A stretch of DNA of 64,000 bases from CAZMNY01 sp964567745 (GTDB lineage: Bacteria; Planctomycetota; Planctomycetia; Pirellulales; Pirellulaceae): positions 186,001-250,000 of the forward strand of contig CAZMNY010000007.1 of the NCBI GenBank assembly GCA_964567745.1, read 5' to 3'. Below the pieces are notes generated by a model that saw only the letters and a list, made by a program, of their open reading frames with translations, searched no databases and was not told where the DNA came from. Both the position numbers and the translations under genes were made by a program. Numbering within the stretch: position 1 is the first letter of the stretch; each line of letters begins with the position of its first letter. Of the stretch, positions 9,223 through 18,783 are shown one piece after another.

Positions 9223-9333
9223 TGACGACTCGAGAAGGCGGCGGGAAAAGGCCCCATTTCCGACTGTCGTTTTTTGAGCCGTAACTTGGCTCGCTAGGAA
9301 TACGACCTATTATCTTATGTGGTCAGGAACCGG

Positions 9334-9359
9334 GGGCCGAGACCGACTTCGCTCGGCCC
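9334..9359. other. GC-rich hairpin between convergent genes
   Basis: GGGCCGAG at 9334-9341 pairs with CTCGGCCC at 9352-9359 around a 10-base loop. It sits directly before the stronger hairpin at 9365-9404. It has no T run of its own. Confidence 0.6.
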
Positions 9360-9364
9360 TTGCC

Positions 9365-9404
9365 AGAAAAGCTCGGTGCGTAAATTAGTGCACCGGGCTT
9401 TTCT
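9365..9404. terminator. Bidirectional Rho-independent terminator
   Basis: AGAAAAGCTCGGTGC at 9365-9379 pairs with GCACCGGGCTTTTCT at 9390-9404 with a single G-T pair and a 10-base loop. The A-rich foot on one side and T-rich foot on the other make it usable in both directions. It lies between the convergent genes ending at 9222 (plus) and 9533 (minus). Confidence 0.75.
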
Positions 9405-9532
9405 TATTGCCGGATTATTCGGAACGCCCGCTAACGGAAGGCGCAAAGACGAGGAACAGCCTTGCCTGCAGCGACAGGTTAAACGAATCCGCCGAGTGAA
9501 GACGAAGGATTCTTGCCGACAGTAGCACAGCT

Positions 9533-11863
9533 TTATCGGGCTCCGTCTTTGGGCCATCGCAGATGCTTATGCAAGAAGTCAAACGTTCCTTTGCCATTGA
9601 TCGTGTGCGGACCGTCAAACCACTCGATCTCGCAGCGGTCTAGCAGTTTCAACTTGGCCTGATAGAGGAATCGCACCTTGGCGAATTCGTGGGCGACTTT
9701 CTCATCGGGTGCGACGCCATCGTAGTGGCCCCGTTCGACCATGAACGGCCGCGGGGCGATGAGGGTGGCCATTTCTGCATAGTTGAAGGTGCTGCCGAGA
9801 TCGAATTCAAAGATCTCGTACTCGCCCGTACGGACGTAGGTGTAACGCCCGCGAGTAGTCGCCGCGTTCTTCCAGACCCATTCGTTGAAGTCGGCCGAGC
9901 AGATCGAGAGACAATAGTTCTCTACAAGTGGCGGAATCCTCATCGCGCTCTTGCCGCCGTACGACAAGCCGTAGAAGGCGATCCGCGAGGGGTCGACATA
10001 GTCCTGCTTGGAGAGCCAATTGACGATCTGCTGATGTTGCGGAACCATAATCGAAAACAGCGTCTTCTTGATCGGATAGGACTTCCGCTGGAGCGTTCTG
10101 AATCGATCTTTAAAGATGTAAATATTCTGCGGGGAAAAAGTGACGAAACCTCGCTCGGCCAACTTGGCTGCAAAATCGTGATAGGCGCGATGATCGCCCT
10201 GCACAATATCCTGCGGGCGTCCTTCCAAACCGTGTTGGCAAACGACAACCGGACGCTTCTCGTCGGGCTGTATTCCTTTCGGTCGAATCAAAATGCCATA
10301 GGCAAAAACGTCCGGCATGACATCCAAGACGACCTCGTAACTGACGTACTTATCAGTCTCCTTGATCTTCCGACTGCGTGCGTTGAATGGCAGCAAGTCG
10401 CTTCCATATGAACCAATCACTTCGTTGCGAAAGAAATCGCGAAGTTTACCGGAGGTCTCGGCGAATCGTTCTGGGGACGACGTGTCGAGTCGTTCTTTCA
10501 TGAAGTCGGCGCGAACATAGGAACTTTCGCGCAGCAACCACTGATTGTGGTCATCCATCTCGTGGACGAGTCTCGCCTGCCTTTGCGCCGCTCCCACATC
10601 CTCCATCGCCGCTTTTGGCGGCTCACCGGATTTCACCATCGCGCCGCCGAGATTCTTCAGGATGGCCTCGATAGCCTTCGGGGCAACGCTTGCGGAATCG
10701 CCGCCGGCCAGCAATTGAATTGAGTCGGGGTAGTTCGAGCGGAGGAGCGACACAGCGCGCTTATGTTCGGCGCGAACCGACTCGAGTTTCGGAGACACGA
10801 GTTCCGCAGGCGCTCCGCCATTGCCTGGTATCACCATTTCGGGTCCGGGGCTGGCGTCGACGATCAGCGTCCGCGGCGCCACCATGCTGGCCAGTTCGGC
10901 GTCGCCAAACTGCTCGAGCAGTCCGAACACGTTGCGGTCGATCGGCTGGCTCCAAATAGTTTGTCGTGAGTCGAAATAGCCGCTGACAACGGCGGCCTTG
11001 ATACGAGTGTCGAGCGCGGCGGCGTAGAGGGCCAACATTCCCCCCTCGCCCCAACCGACGACACCGATCTTCGAGTCGCCGTCGCGAGTCTTTTCGAACC
11101 AATCGATGGCCGCAAAAGTTTGTTGCAGTTCGTAGCCGATCAGATGGCGGCCGAGTTCGTACGCGCTGCGATAGACGTACTCGCGGCTCGTGAGATTCGC
11201 ACCGCCCAATCTCGATTCGCGATGCCGACTGATCAGCGTCGGCACCACGACCCGGCAACCGCTTTCCGCCAGACGCCGTGCGAATTGTTGCTCGTCATTG
11301 AGACCAGGAGCGAGACCGGAGACTTGTTCTGGTGTCTGATCCGCATCGGGAATCGCGACGATGTCGATGCCGTTGGGGTTAGCCGGTTCTAGCAAAAGCC
11401 CTTCGCCGTGCATGTCGCGCAGAGTCGGCCAGCGAATGGCGTAGGCGCGAAACAAAGGGCTCTGTCCAACCTTTGAAGGCGACTCGGTCGTGGCGACAAG
11501 CTCCATCGCAGCGAACTTCCGGCGCGAATCGCGAACGCCCGTGATATAGCGGAGCCGCTGGCGGTTTGGCTCGATCGACTCGTTGTAGGCCTTTGGCGAT
11601 TCAAAGTTGCGACTCCAATGCTTCGCTCGTGCGTCGATGGAATCCTGCAGTCGTTTGAGCAAGAAGCGGTCGGCGCCAGCCACCATCCTCGAGGCGATAT
11701 CGTCGTCCCACGTCAATGGTGCGGTTCCCGCATGTTGCTCTTGGGCAAGAGTGGAGCTTGTCGGCGTGAGCTGAAACGAGAGGCAAAGCGTCAGCAGGAA
11801 GACCAAGCGAGAAATGGCGTTGGAGGTTGGAGAGTCGGAACGGTGGACGGATCGGCAAGGCAT
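9533..11863 (-). CDS. Secreted tandem alpha/beta hydrolase (acetyl-xylan-esterase/dienelactone-hydrolase type)
   Basis: Two alpha/beta hydrolase units lie in tandem. Counting from the longest frame (start 11911), the first has GWGEGG at 286-291, where the nucleophile elbow GxSxG has Glu instead of Ser. The second has GLSYGG with Ser650, then PRPFMVERGHYDGVAPDE (likely Asp) and a late GPHTING (likely His). So only the second unit looks catalytic. ATG 11863 is preferred: GGAG precedes it and it leaves a signal peptide (SRLVFLLTLCLSF) nearer the N-terminus. An ester-bond hydrolase acting outside the cytoplasm on a carbohydrate or peptide substrate is likely. Confidence 0.8.
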   Translation of the reverse strand: MPCRSVHRSDSPTSNAISRLVFLLTLCLSFQLTPTSSTLAQEQHAGTAPLTWDDDIASRMVAGADRFLLKRLQDSIDARAKHWSRNFESPKAYNESIEPNRQRLRYITGVRDSRRKFAAMELVATTESPSKVGQSPLFRAYAIRWPTLRDMHGEGLLLEPANPNGIDIVAIPDADQTPEQVSGLAPGLNDEQQFARRLAESGCRVVVPTLISRHRESRLGGANLTSREYVYRSAYELGRHLIGYELQQTFAAIDWFEKTRDGDSKIGVVGWGEGGMLALYAAALDTRIKAAVVSGYFDSRQTIWSQPIDRNVFGLLEQFGDAELASMVAPRTLIVDASPGPEMVIPGNGGAPAELVSPKLESVRAEHKRAVSLLRSNYPDSIQLLAGGDSASVAPKAIEAILKNLGGAMVKSGEPPKAAMEDVGAAQRQARLVHEMDDHNQWLLRESSYVRADFMKERLDTSSPERFAETSGKLRDFFRNEVIGSYGSDLLPFNARSRKIKETDKYVSYEVVLDVMPDVFAYGILIRPKGIQPDEKRPVVVCQHGLEGRPQDIVQGDHRAYHDFAAKLAERGFVTFSPQNIYIFKDRFRTLQRKSYPIKKTLFSIMVPQHQQIVNWLSKQDYVDPSRIAFYGLSYGGKSAMRIPPLVENYCLSICSADFNEWVWKNAATTRGRYTYVRTGEYEIFEFDLGSTFNYAEMATLIAPRPFMVERGHYDGVAPDEKVAHEFAKVRFLYQAKLKLLDRCEIEWFDGPHTINGKGTFDFLHKHLRWPKDGAR

Positions 11864-12107
11864 GAGGGCTCGCTCCGGGAGGCATTGTTCGTGGGCTTGT
11901 GTTTGTAACAAGTTGCGGCGCAGGTCTCAAACATCGGCGGAAACGAATCGCGCAAGCGATGGAAGCCGCATAACCCGATCAGTCTCGCGGGAAAGCCTAG
12001 AATACGCAGTCGATTTAGTTTCTCGGGCGGTCGGTCGCGACCGAATTCACTTGTTACGCGGCAGTCTTTCGCGGCGCAGAGTCTGACCGGGTCGGCGACG
12101 CCTGAGT

Positions 12108-13907
12108 ATGGAGCCGTCAGGTTGCGATGGATCGCGTTTCCGTTCTTACAAGTCCATGGTGCAACGGATGAGCGAAAGCTGGCGATTCGTAACAAGTCGA
12201 CTTGCCGAGTCGTACGCACTCGCAATTGTCATCGGTTTGATGCTCGTCGTAGCAAGCTCTCGCCATAGCCGCGTCCAGCATGGGTTGCGAGTCGTTTGGC
12301 GTTTGCTCACCGTGTTGGCTCGACGACCGCAGCAAGCGGCCTTGGTCGCGGCGCTCGTCACATTTCTGGTGACCGCGGCGACACAACAGTTGGCGCCGAG
12401 TCCGCCGGAGGTGCACGATGAGTTTGCCAATTTGTTGTTGGCCGACACATTATTGAATGGGCGGTTGGCCAACCCGACGCACCCCATGTCGGCGCACTTC
12501 GAGACATTTCACGTATTGCAGTCGCCCTCGTACGCGGCAAAATATCCACCCGCTATGGGCGTCGCATTGGCCGCGGGAAAACTGCTGCTTGGCGCCGCGC
12601 CACTGGGCGTTTGTCTGCTGCACGCGATGGCTGGAGCCGCCATCGTGTGGATGCTGCAAGGATGGACGTCGAGGCGGTGGGCGTTCATCGGCGGTCTCAT
12701 GTTCGCCTTGCTGCCGACCATTCAAACGGAGTGGTCGCGAAGTTTCATGGGTAGCGGGGCCGCGATCCTCGGCGCGTGTTTTGTGCTCGGCGCCGTGCCA
12801 AGAATTGCGGCGAAAAGAAACGTGCTCGACGCCGTTCTGTTGGCCCTCGGCCTGATCGCCCTAGCAAACAGCCGGCCCTTTGAAGGACTCGTGATCGCGG
12901 TACCCAGCCTGCTCTGGCTCGGCGTGCTCCTGATCCGCTCAAGCAAACACTCGTGGTGGACGACCTTCCAGCGAACGATTGCCCCAGCGACGGTTGTCCT
13001 CGTCGGCGGCGCGCTGATGATGGGCGCCTATTGCCATGCCGTCACCGGAAGCTGGGTTCGTTTGCCGTACTCCGAGCACCATAGTCAGTACGCGATCTCG
13101 CCCGCGTTTCTTTGGCAGTCGCTCGACGTAAGCCCAGACGGGCTGGAGCGACGGCACCCCAACCCTCAGTTCAAAGACTTCTACGAAAAGTTTGAATTGC
13201 GTTTCTATTTGCAGCAGCAAGCGTTTTCCACTTTCGCGAAGTTTAAAGCTCTGTCGCTCGCGGCTTCCCTATTGCAATTGATCAATCCTACTTTGTTTTG
13301 GGCGTTGTTGTCTTCGCTGCCGTTTCTTTGCCAACGGCGATTCGGCCTCCCTTGGGTCCTATTGTTCGTATCGGTTGTGGGTTCGGTTGGCGTTGTCTGG
13401 CTGCAAGCGCCTTACATTGCGCCGATGGTTGCTCCGTTGTTCGTACTGATGACGAACGGGATGAGGCGACTCTCGGTGTGGCGTCGCGAGCACCGCCAGG
13501 GTAGGGCGATCGTCTCGGCGTTGGCCGGCGTCCATTTCGCCGTCTTGCTCGTGACCATTGGATTGGCATCGACCGCCCCGCCCAGCGATTGGGCTGTGAG
13601 GCGTGAAAAAATGCAAGCGGCGTTTGAACGTAGCGGCGACAAGCACCTTGTCATCGTTGCCTACTCAGCTCAACACAATCCCCACATTGAATGGGTTTAC
13701 AATCGAGCTGACATCGACAGCTCGCCCGTCGTGTGGGCGAGATACTTAGATGACGCGAGCAACCAAGAATTGTTTCGATACTATCGCGACCGGCAGAAGT
13801 GGATTCTCATGGCCGACAAACGCCCAGTGGAGCTCATTCCATTGAAGCAGACGCCGCAACCAGCAGCGACGAACGTTGTTTGGCAGCCGGCCAACTCACC
13901 GAATTGA
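12108..13907 (+). CDS. Polytopic membrane protein, probable GT-C type glycosyltransferase
   Basis: About ten hydrophobic segments are present. The first large loop holds PPEVHDEFANLLLADTLLNG and then YAAKYPPAMG, an acidic pair followed by a YPP block often seen in dolichyl-phosphate-mannose-type (GT39/GT-C) proteins. The C-terminal 110 residues are soluble. ATG 12108 is the longest start; ATGs at 12156 and 12168 are possible because no start has a good ribosome-binding site. The gene is divergent from the hydrolase upstream and convergent with the signal peptidase gene. Substrate unknown. Confidence 0.65.
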   Translation: MEPSGCDGSRFRSYKSMVQRMSESWRFVTSRLAESYALAIVIGLMLVVASSRHSRVQHGLRVVWRLLTVLARRPQQAALVAALVTFLVTAATQQLAPSPPEVHDEFANLLLADTLLNGRLANPTHPMSAHFETFHVLQSPSYAAKYPPAMGVALAAGKLLLGAAPLGVCLLHAMAGAAIVWMLQGWTSRRWAFIGGLMFALLPTIQTEWSRSFMGSGAAILGACFVLGAVPRIAAKRNVLDAVLLALGLIALANSRPFEGLVIAVPSLLWLGVLLIRSSKHSWWTTFQRTIAPATVVLVGGALMMGAYCHAVTGSWVRLPYSEHHSQYAISPAFLWQSLDVSPDGLERRHPNPQFKDFYEKFELRFYLQQQAFSTFAKFKALSLAASLLQLINPTLFWALLSSLPFLCQRRFGLPWVLLFVSVVGSVGVVWLQAPYIAPMVAPLFVLMTNGMRRLSVWRREHRQGRAIVSALAGVHFAVLLVTIGLASTAPPSDWAVRREKMQAAFERSGDKHLVIVAYSAQHNPHIEWVYNRADIDSSPVVWARYLDDASNQELFRYYRDRQKWILMADKRPVELIPLKQTPQPAATNVVWQPANSPN

Positions 13908-13958
13908 CCTCGTCCTGTCAACGACGCTGAATCGGTCACGAGCGCATGCGAAAAGGCC

Positions 13959-15239
13959 TCATCGAACGATGGGACCGAGGATTCGCGAACGATGAACCGC
14001 GCCGAGCTGACGACTGTCGATAGAAACTGGCACATTGTCGCCAAGCAGTAGGTACTCGTCTTTTCCAAGACTCAATGTCCAATCGCCCCCAGTGAGTTTT
14101 GGTCCCAGATAATGGAGGTCGCGTCGCAATTGCACACGTTTGAGAGCAACATCGTCGCCGTCCGCGAAAACCGCCAGCGGCGACTTGCATTCCGCTCGCC
14201 CTGGCGAAGCTTCGAGTTGGTATTGCAATCGACACACGTCGCCAACGTCAAACGTCAGGTGGCCATCGACTAACGAGAAGGCAAGCGTGACTGACTCGGT
14301 CGAATCCAACGGACATGCTTCTTCGATCAGCATGCGGTCTTTAGCGAACAATGCGGCGGTGCGTTCCTCGACATGCCATTTCGCTCGCACTTCGTACTCG
14401 GCTGTGAAGAGTCTCCATTGCACAATCGCCTTGGGGCCGACGGTGACAACAGCGGAAACCATCAGGTCGCCGGCAAGATGGAGTTGCCGCGAGACGTTTT
14501 GGTTTTCGCCGTAGTGATCGAGAACAGGCGACGGCGCTGTGCGTGAAAGCGGCGATGCAATTCCCGCCCAATGAATGTAATCGAGCCAATTCGAGTCGCG
14601 GCCGTCTGTTGACTTGCTACTGAACAGTATCGCCTCTTCACTTCGCGACCAGTTGGCCTGAGTTTCAAAACTCCAACGACTTGGCAACTTCTTGTTTTGA
14701 GGAACGAACTTCGAATCGTAAACGAGCGGCCCCATCGAGCGAAGCAGAGCAAGATCTTTCTGGGCAACTTCGCCATTAATTAGGATGTCGCCGTTGGCGA
14801 TCCGAATCGTCTCGCCTGGCAGTCCGATGACGCGTTTGACTTCCCAATGGTCGCGGTCGTCTTTCTTCATGAAAGCGACGATCTCCCAGCGTTGTGGATC
14901 GCGACGGTTCGACGGAAACTCGCTGATCTGAACACGGTCGCCGCGAACAAGCGGATCGGTCGGCGCCGTCTGCCTGAATCCGCATAACGGGCAGACGACA
15001 TCGTCCGGCGACGGCGACTGCTCGGCCGAACAACGGTAGGCGTAGCCGCAGTCGCCGCACGAGATTCGCCAATGAGGACCGATCAAGGAAGGTGCCATGG
15101 AGCCGCTGACGATACGAGCCGGCGCGGCGACTTTGGGTGGCAATAAGACGACGGCAGTCGCTGCGGAGGCAACCGCGGCGACTGCGAATCCCGCCGCCAA
15201 CCAACGCGCTCGCGTCATTCGGTTGGGTTGGTCTTTCAT
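13959..15239 (-). CDS. lepB: Signal peptidase I (S26) with Cys-rich and large inserts
   Basis: An N-terminal membrane helix (residues 11-33) precedes SGSMAPS with the nucleophile Ser47. The general base is Lys135 in VKRVIGLPGE, and the third S26 block, LLLGDNVPVSIDSRQLG, is near residues 397-412. Two things are unusual. First, five cysteines (61, 64, 70, 83, 86) in a CxxC...CxxC layout lie between boxes B and C, like a zinc ribbon. Second, roughly 200 extra residues separate the Lys box from the GDN box. Typical bacterial enzymes are 180-320 residues; this one is 426. It lies just downstream of lepA, matching the lepA-lepB order of many bacteria. Confidence 0.85.
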   Translation of the reverse strand: MKDQPNRMTRARWLAAGFAVAAVASAATAVVLLPPKVAAPARIVSGSMAPSLIGPHWRISCGDCGYAYRCSAEQSPSPDDVVCPLCGFRQTAPTDPLVRGDRVQISEFPSNRRDPQRWEIVAFMKKDDRDHWEVKRVIGLPGETIRIANGDILINGEVAQKDLALLRSMGPLVYDSKFVPQNKKLPSRWSFETQANWSRSEEAILFSSKSTDGRDSNWLDYIHWAGIASPLSRTAPSPVLDHYGENQNVSRQLHLAGDLMVSAVVTVGPKAIVQWRLFTAEYEVRAKWHVEERTAALFAKDRMLIEEACPLDSTESVTLAFSLVDGHLTFDVGDVCRLQYQLEASPGRAECKSPLAVFADGDDVALKRVQLRRDLHYLGPKLTGGDWTLSLGKDEYLLLGDNVPVSIDSRQLGAVHRSRILGPIVR

Positions 15240-15297
15240 TGGCGTGCCGAAGTGATTGATTGACCAGTCTCGATGACGCGACCGGCGAACCCGGAGC

Positions 15298-17106
15298 TTA
15301 CCCTTGGCCTTTGTCCAAGACTGCCATGAAGGCCTTTTGAGGTATGTCGACCTGGCCGATCGATTTCATCCGCTTCTTTCCTTCGCGCTGCTTTGCCCAG
15401 AGTTTCCGTTTTCTGGAAATGTCTCCGCCGTAGCATTTCGCCGTCACGTTCTTTCGCATCGCCGGCACTGTCTCGCGAGCGATAACGCGCGAACCGATGG
15501 CGGCCTGCACGGCGACTTCAAACATGTGCCTATCGATTTCCGTCTTCAGCTTCTTCACGATCGAACGGCCGCGTCGATCCGCGTCGTTTCGGTTGCAGAT
15601 GATGCTCAACGCGTCCACTCGATTGCCGTTGACGAGGATGTCCATGCGAACGAGATCCGCTTGCTGAAATCCGATCAGCTCGTAGTCCATTGTTCCATAG
15701 CCGCGCGTCGCACTCTTGAGCTTGTCGTGCAAGTCGTAGATGACTTCGGCCAGAGGCAAGTCGTATGTCAGCATGGTGCGAGTCGGCGAAAGGTATTCCG
15801 ATCCCTGCTGGATGCCTCGCCGCTCCTGACAGAGCTTAATGATCGGTCCCATGTAATCCGCGGGAAGGATGAGGTTCACGCGCACGATCGGCTGGCGGAA
15901 CTCCTCAATCTCGCCCACGTCGGGCACTTCTTGAGGCCGATGGATTTCGAGCGTCTCGCCTTTCCGATTGGTGATCTCATACGTAACGTTGGGCGCGGTT
16001 TGGACGAGGTCGATATTCGATTCCTGCTCGAGCCGTTGCTGGATGATCTCCATGTGGAGCAAGCCCAGGAAGCCGCATCGGAAACCAAACCCCAAAGCCT
16101 CGCTCGTCTCTGGCTCGAATTCAAAACTGGGGTCGTTGATGGAAAGGCGGTTCAAGGCGTCGCGAAGCTCGGAGAAGTCTTGACCGTCCGACGGGTAGAG
16201 TCCGCAGTAAACCATGCGCTTCGGCGGTTGGTAGCCTTGAAGCGGCTCGGCCGAGCCGTGTTGCGAACTCACCGTGTCGCCGATGTTGACCAGGTCGAGC
16301 GATTTGATGTTGCAAATCAGATAGCCAACCTGCCCAGCTCGCAAGGATTCGCACGGAGTTCGCTCGGGAGTGAACGTGCCGATTTCGAGGATTTCATGGA
16401 CGGAGTTGTTGGAGAGGAATTTGATCTTCTGGCCTCGTCGGGCCGTCCCATTCATCAGCCGCACGTATGTGATGGCGCCTCGAAATTCGTCGTAATGCGA
16501 GTCGAACACCATGGCTTGGAGCGGGGCTTCCGGATCGCCGCCGGGCGGAGGCACAACGTCAACAATCGATTCGACTAGTTCATCGAGTCCGATGCCCGCT
16601 TTTGCGCTCACTCGCATGATTTCCGTCGCGTCAACTCCCAACGACTGCTCCATCTCGTCGGCGACTTCGTCTGGTCGGGCATGATTGAGATCGATCTTGT
16701 TCATCACGGGGATGATGGCCAGGCCGTGGTCCATCGCGGCGTAAGCATTGGCGACCGTTTGAGCTTCCACGCCTTGAAAGGCGTCGACAAGCAGAAGTGC
16801 GCCCTCACAGCAAGTCAACGATCGCGAGACTTCATACTGAAAATCGACATGGCCCGGCGTGTCGATCAAGTTGAGTTCGTATGTCATGCCTTGATGGTCA
16901 TGTTTGATCGAGACAGCGCGAGCCTTGATGGTGATTCCGCGTTCGCGTTCGAGTTCCATGTCGTCGAGAAGCTGGGCTTTCATGTCGCGGTCTTCGACAG
17001 CGCCCGTGTATTCCATGAGACGATCGGCGAGCGTGCTTTTGCCATGATCGATGTGGGCGATGATGCAAAAGTTGCGAATACGTTCCTGGGGAATTTCGGT
17101 CATCAA
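15298..17106 (-). CDS. lepA: Elongation factor 4 (LepA), ribosomal back-translocase GTPase
   Basis: Full-length 602-residue LepA. The GTPase motifs are in order: AHIDHGKS (P loop, near 17), ERGITI, DTPGHVDFQYE and NKIDL. The LepA-specific C-terminus follows, ending in AKCYGGDISRKRKLWAKQ and VDIPQKAF. ATG 17103, one codon later, is an equally good start. The signal peptidase gene follows 58 bases downstream on the same strand, suggesting co-transcription. A 424-codon open frame on the opposite strand is a shadow of this gene. Confidence 0.97.
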   Translation of the reverse strand: MMTEIPQERIRNFCIIAHIDHGKSTLADRLMEYTGAVEDRDMKAQLLDDMELERERGITIKARAVSIKHDHQGMTYELNLIDTPGHVDFQYEVSRSLTCCEGALLLVDAFQGVEAQTVANAYAAMDHGLAIIPVMNKIDLNHARPDEVADEMEQSLGVDATEIMRVSAKAGIGLDELVESIVDVVPPPGGDPEAPLQAMVFDSHYDEFRGAITYVRLMNGTARRGQKIKFLSNNSVHEILEIGTFTPERTPCESLRAGQVGYLICNIKSLDLVNIGDTVSSQHGSAEPLQGYQPPKRMVYCGLYPSDGQDFSELRDALNRLSINDPSFEFEPETSEALGFGFRCGFLGLLHMEIIQQRLEQESNIDLVQTAPNVTYEITNRKGETLEIHRPQEVPDVGEIEEFRQPIVRVNLILPADYMGPIIKLCQERRGIQQGSEYLSPTRTMLTYDLPLAEVIYDLHDKLKSATRGYGTMDYELIGFQQADLVRMDILVNGNRVDALSIICNRNDADRRGRSIVKKLKTEIDRHMFEVAVQAAIGSRVIARETVPAMRKNVTAKCYGGDISRKRKLWAKQREGKKRMKSIGQVDIPQKAFMAVLDKGQG

Positions 17107-17249
17107 GATTCGTCGGTTTGTTACAAGTAAAGTCGACTCAGCTCACGGTCGGCTGAAGCCGTTTCGGCGAAACGCAAATCCGCGCGGCGACACTGACCTG
17201 GGTATCAAACGTCTGCGGTGATAGCTTGGTTGACGCAAACGTTCGCGGC

Positions 17250-18290
17250 TTATCCGCTCGCCTTGGCCGCGGCGCGAGCCAAACCGGCAGCGCCCAGGTA
17301 ACCTGCATCGCCGCCCAGCGACGCGAAGTCGATGGTGACTTTCTCGGCCAATAACGGAAACGTATTCTGCTGAAACCCCGCACGGACTCGTCCCACGAAT
17401 CGGCGGCCCAATTCGTCGGCATTGCCGCCAAAGTCCATCGCGCCTCCGAGAATCACGCCCTCCGGGTCGACGGTGTGAACCAACGAAACCACGGCAATCG
17501 CCAAATAGTCAGCCGTTTGCATCACGATTTCGTCCGCCAACGCATCGCCCCGATTTGCCTCTTCGGCCACCATCAATGAGGTTAATAGCTCGCCCGATTC
17601 GACGCGAGGCCGAATTGTCGACGCGCGGTCGCTGTTATTGAGAATCTCGGCCGTTCGCTTGGCGACTGCGGTCGCACTGGCATAGGCCTCGAGATGCCCT
17701 TCCTGACCGCAAGGGCAAGCCCGAGCGTCGTCAGAGCTGTCGATAATCACGTGACCGCATTCGCCTCCATGACTGTGCTGTCCGTCCAGCGACACGCCAT
17801 CGAGGATAATGCCGCCGCCGACGCCTGTCCCCAAAGTCAGCATCACGACGCTCGCCAACTCGCTGCCCGTGCCCACCCAATACTCGCCATATGCTGCGGC
17901 GGCTCCGTCGTTGGCGAACACGACTGGCTTGGACAACGCCAGGCTCAATTCATCGCGGATAGGAAATTGACGCCAAGTCGGCAGATTTGGGGGCTGCAGC
18001 AGCATTCCCTTAGGAATGTCCATCGTGCCCGGCGTGCCCAGCCCGACGATGTTGATATCCGACAACGTCAGGCCCAAGTCGATGAGCATTTCACTTGCGG
18101 CGACGGCGATTCGAGCCACCGCGTCGGCGGGACCAAGTTGCTTTTGGGTCGGGATTTGCCGGAAAGCCAGCGTTCCGCCATCGTCGTCAACAATGCCTAT
18201 CTTAATATTCGTACCGCCAACATCGATGCCGAAGAAGAAAGGGCGTTGGGCTTCCGATAGGCCGACCCGTCGAGCGGAGGTGGGAGTCAT
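17250..18290 (-). CDS. ROK-family sugar kinase (glucokinase-like)
   Basis: The protein has FFGIDVGGTNIKIGIV (phosphate-binding start of ROK kinases), GTGVGGGII, and the ROK zinc motif CPCGQEGHLEAYAS. These predict phosphorylation of glucose or a related hexose with ATP in the cytoplasm. The frame is open to 18392, but ATG 18290 (MTPTSARR) places the nucleotide motif at a normal distance and is preferred. It lies upstream of lepA on the same strand with a gap of about 140 bases, so co-transcription is uncertain. Confidence 0.9.
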   Translation of the reverse strand: MTPTSARRVGLSEAQRPFFFGIDVGGTNIKIGIVDDDGGTLAFRQIPTQKQLGPADAVARIAVAASEMLIDLGLTLSDINIVGLGTPGTMDIPKGMLLQPPNLPTWRQFPIRDELSLALSKPVVFANDGAAAAYGEYWVGTGSELASVVMLTLGTGVGGGIILDGVSLDGQHSHGGECGHVIIDSSDDARACPCGQEGHLEAYASATAVAKRTAEILNNSDRASTIRPRVESGELLTSLMVAEEANRGDALADEIVMQTADYLAIAVVSLVHTVDPEGVILGGAMDFGGNADELGRRFVGRVRAGFQQNTFPLLAEKVTIDFASLGGDAGYLGAAGLARAAAKASG

Positions 18291-18555
18291 CGAATTGGTG
18301 TCTTGTGGCAGGCCGAAGGCGGGATGCAGTTGGTGGGTTGAGCGTGACGTAGCGAGTGTGGGGGGGCGGAACCGCCGAGTATAGACCCCCAAGCGGCTGC
18401 TTACTATGGTCGCCTGGACGCGTCGACCGAGGTGGCCAATCGATCTGCGTCGACTGGCGGTCTATCAACCTATGACAATCCATTCGACGTCTGCCTGGAT
18501 TTTCGGCTTCACCGACTCGTCAAACTGCGCCGACCGACTTGCTTTTCTCGCCAGA

Positions 18556-18771
18556 CTAACCTTTGATGGATTTCGGCGTGCAGAAGTCGCTGAGTTTCTC
18601 TTCAAGCAGTTCAAGCTGTCCATCGATCCAATCACCGAATGGTCCGGTGGCGGAGCGTTCGAGCAGCAGGTGTTCGCGTAGAATTTGTCGGCCTGCGCCG
18701 ACACCTGTGCTTGCATATTGCGAGTCGGCGGCAGACGAGACGTCATGACTGGAGGGCGAACCGAATTCCAT
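18556..18771 (-). CDS. Small hypothetical protein
   Basis: A 71-residue frame starting MEFGSPSSHDVSS and containing ERSATGPFGDWIDGQLELLEEKLSDF. The composition is protein-like with a strongly acidic amphipathic helix near the C-terminus, unlike the antisense frames around it. An ATG at 18783 is also possible. No family is recognised. The gene lies alone between the ROK kinase and the coiled-coil gene. Confidence 0.45.
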   Translation of the reverse strand: MEFGSPSSHDVSSAADSQYASTGVGAGRQILREHLLLERSATGPFGDWIDGQLELLEEKLSDFCTPKSIKG

Positions 18772-18783
18772 GGTCAGTGTCAA

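Noticed and set aside
15304..16578. A 424-codon open frame on the plus strand
   Set aside because: It lies entirely antisense to lepA, has no family features, and is explained by codon bias of a GC-rich gene.
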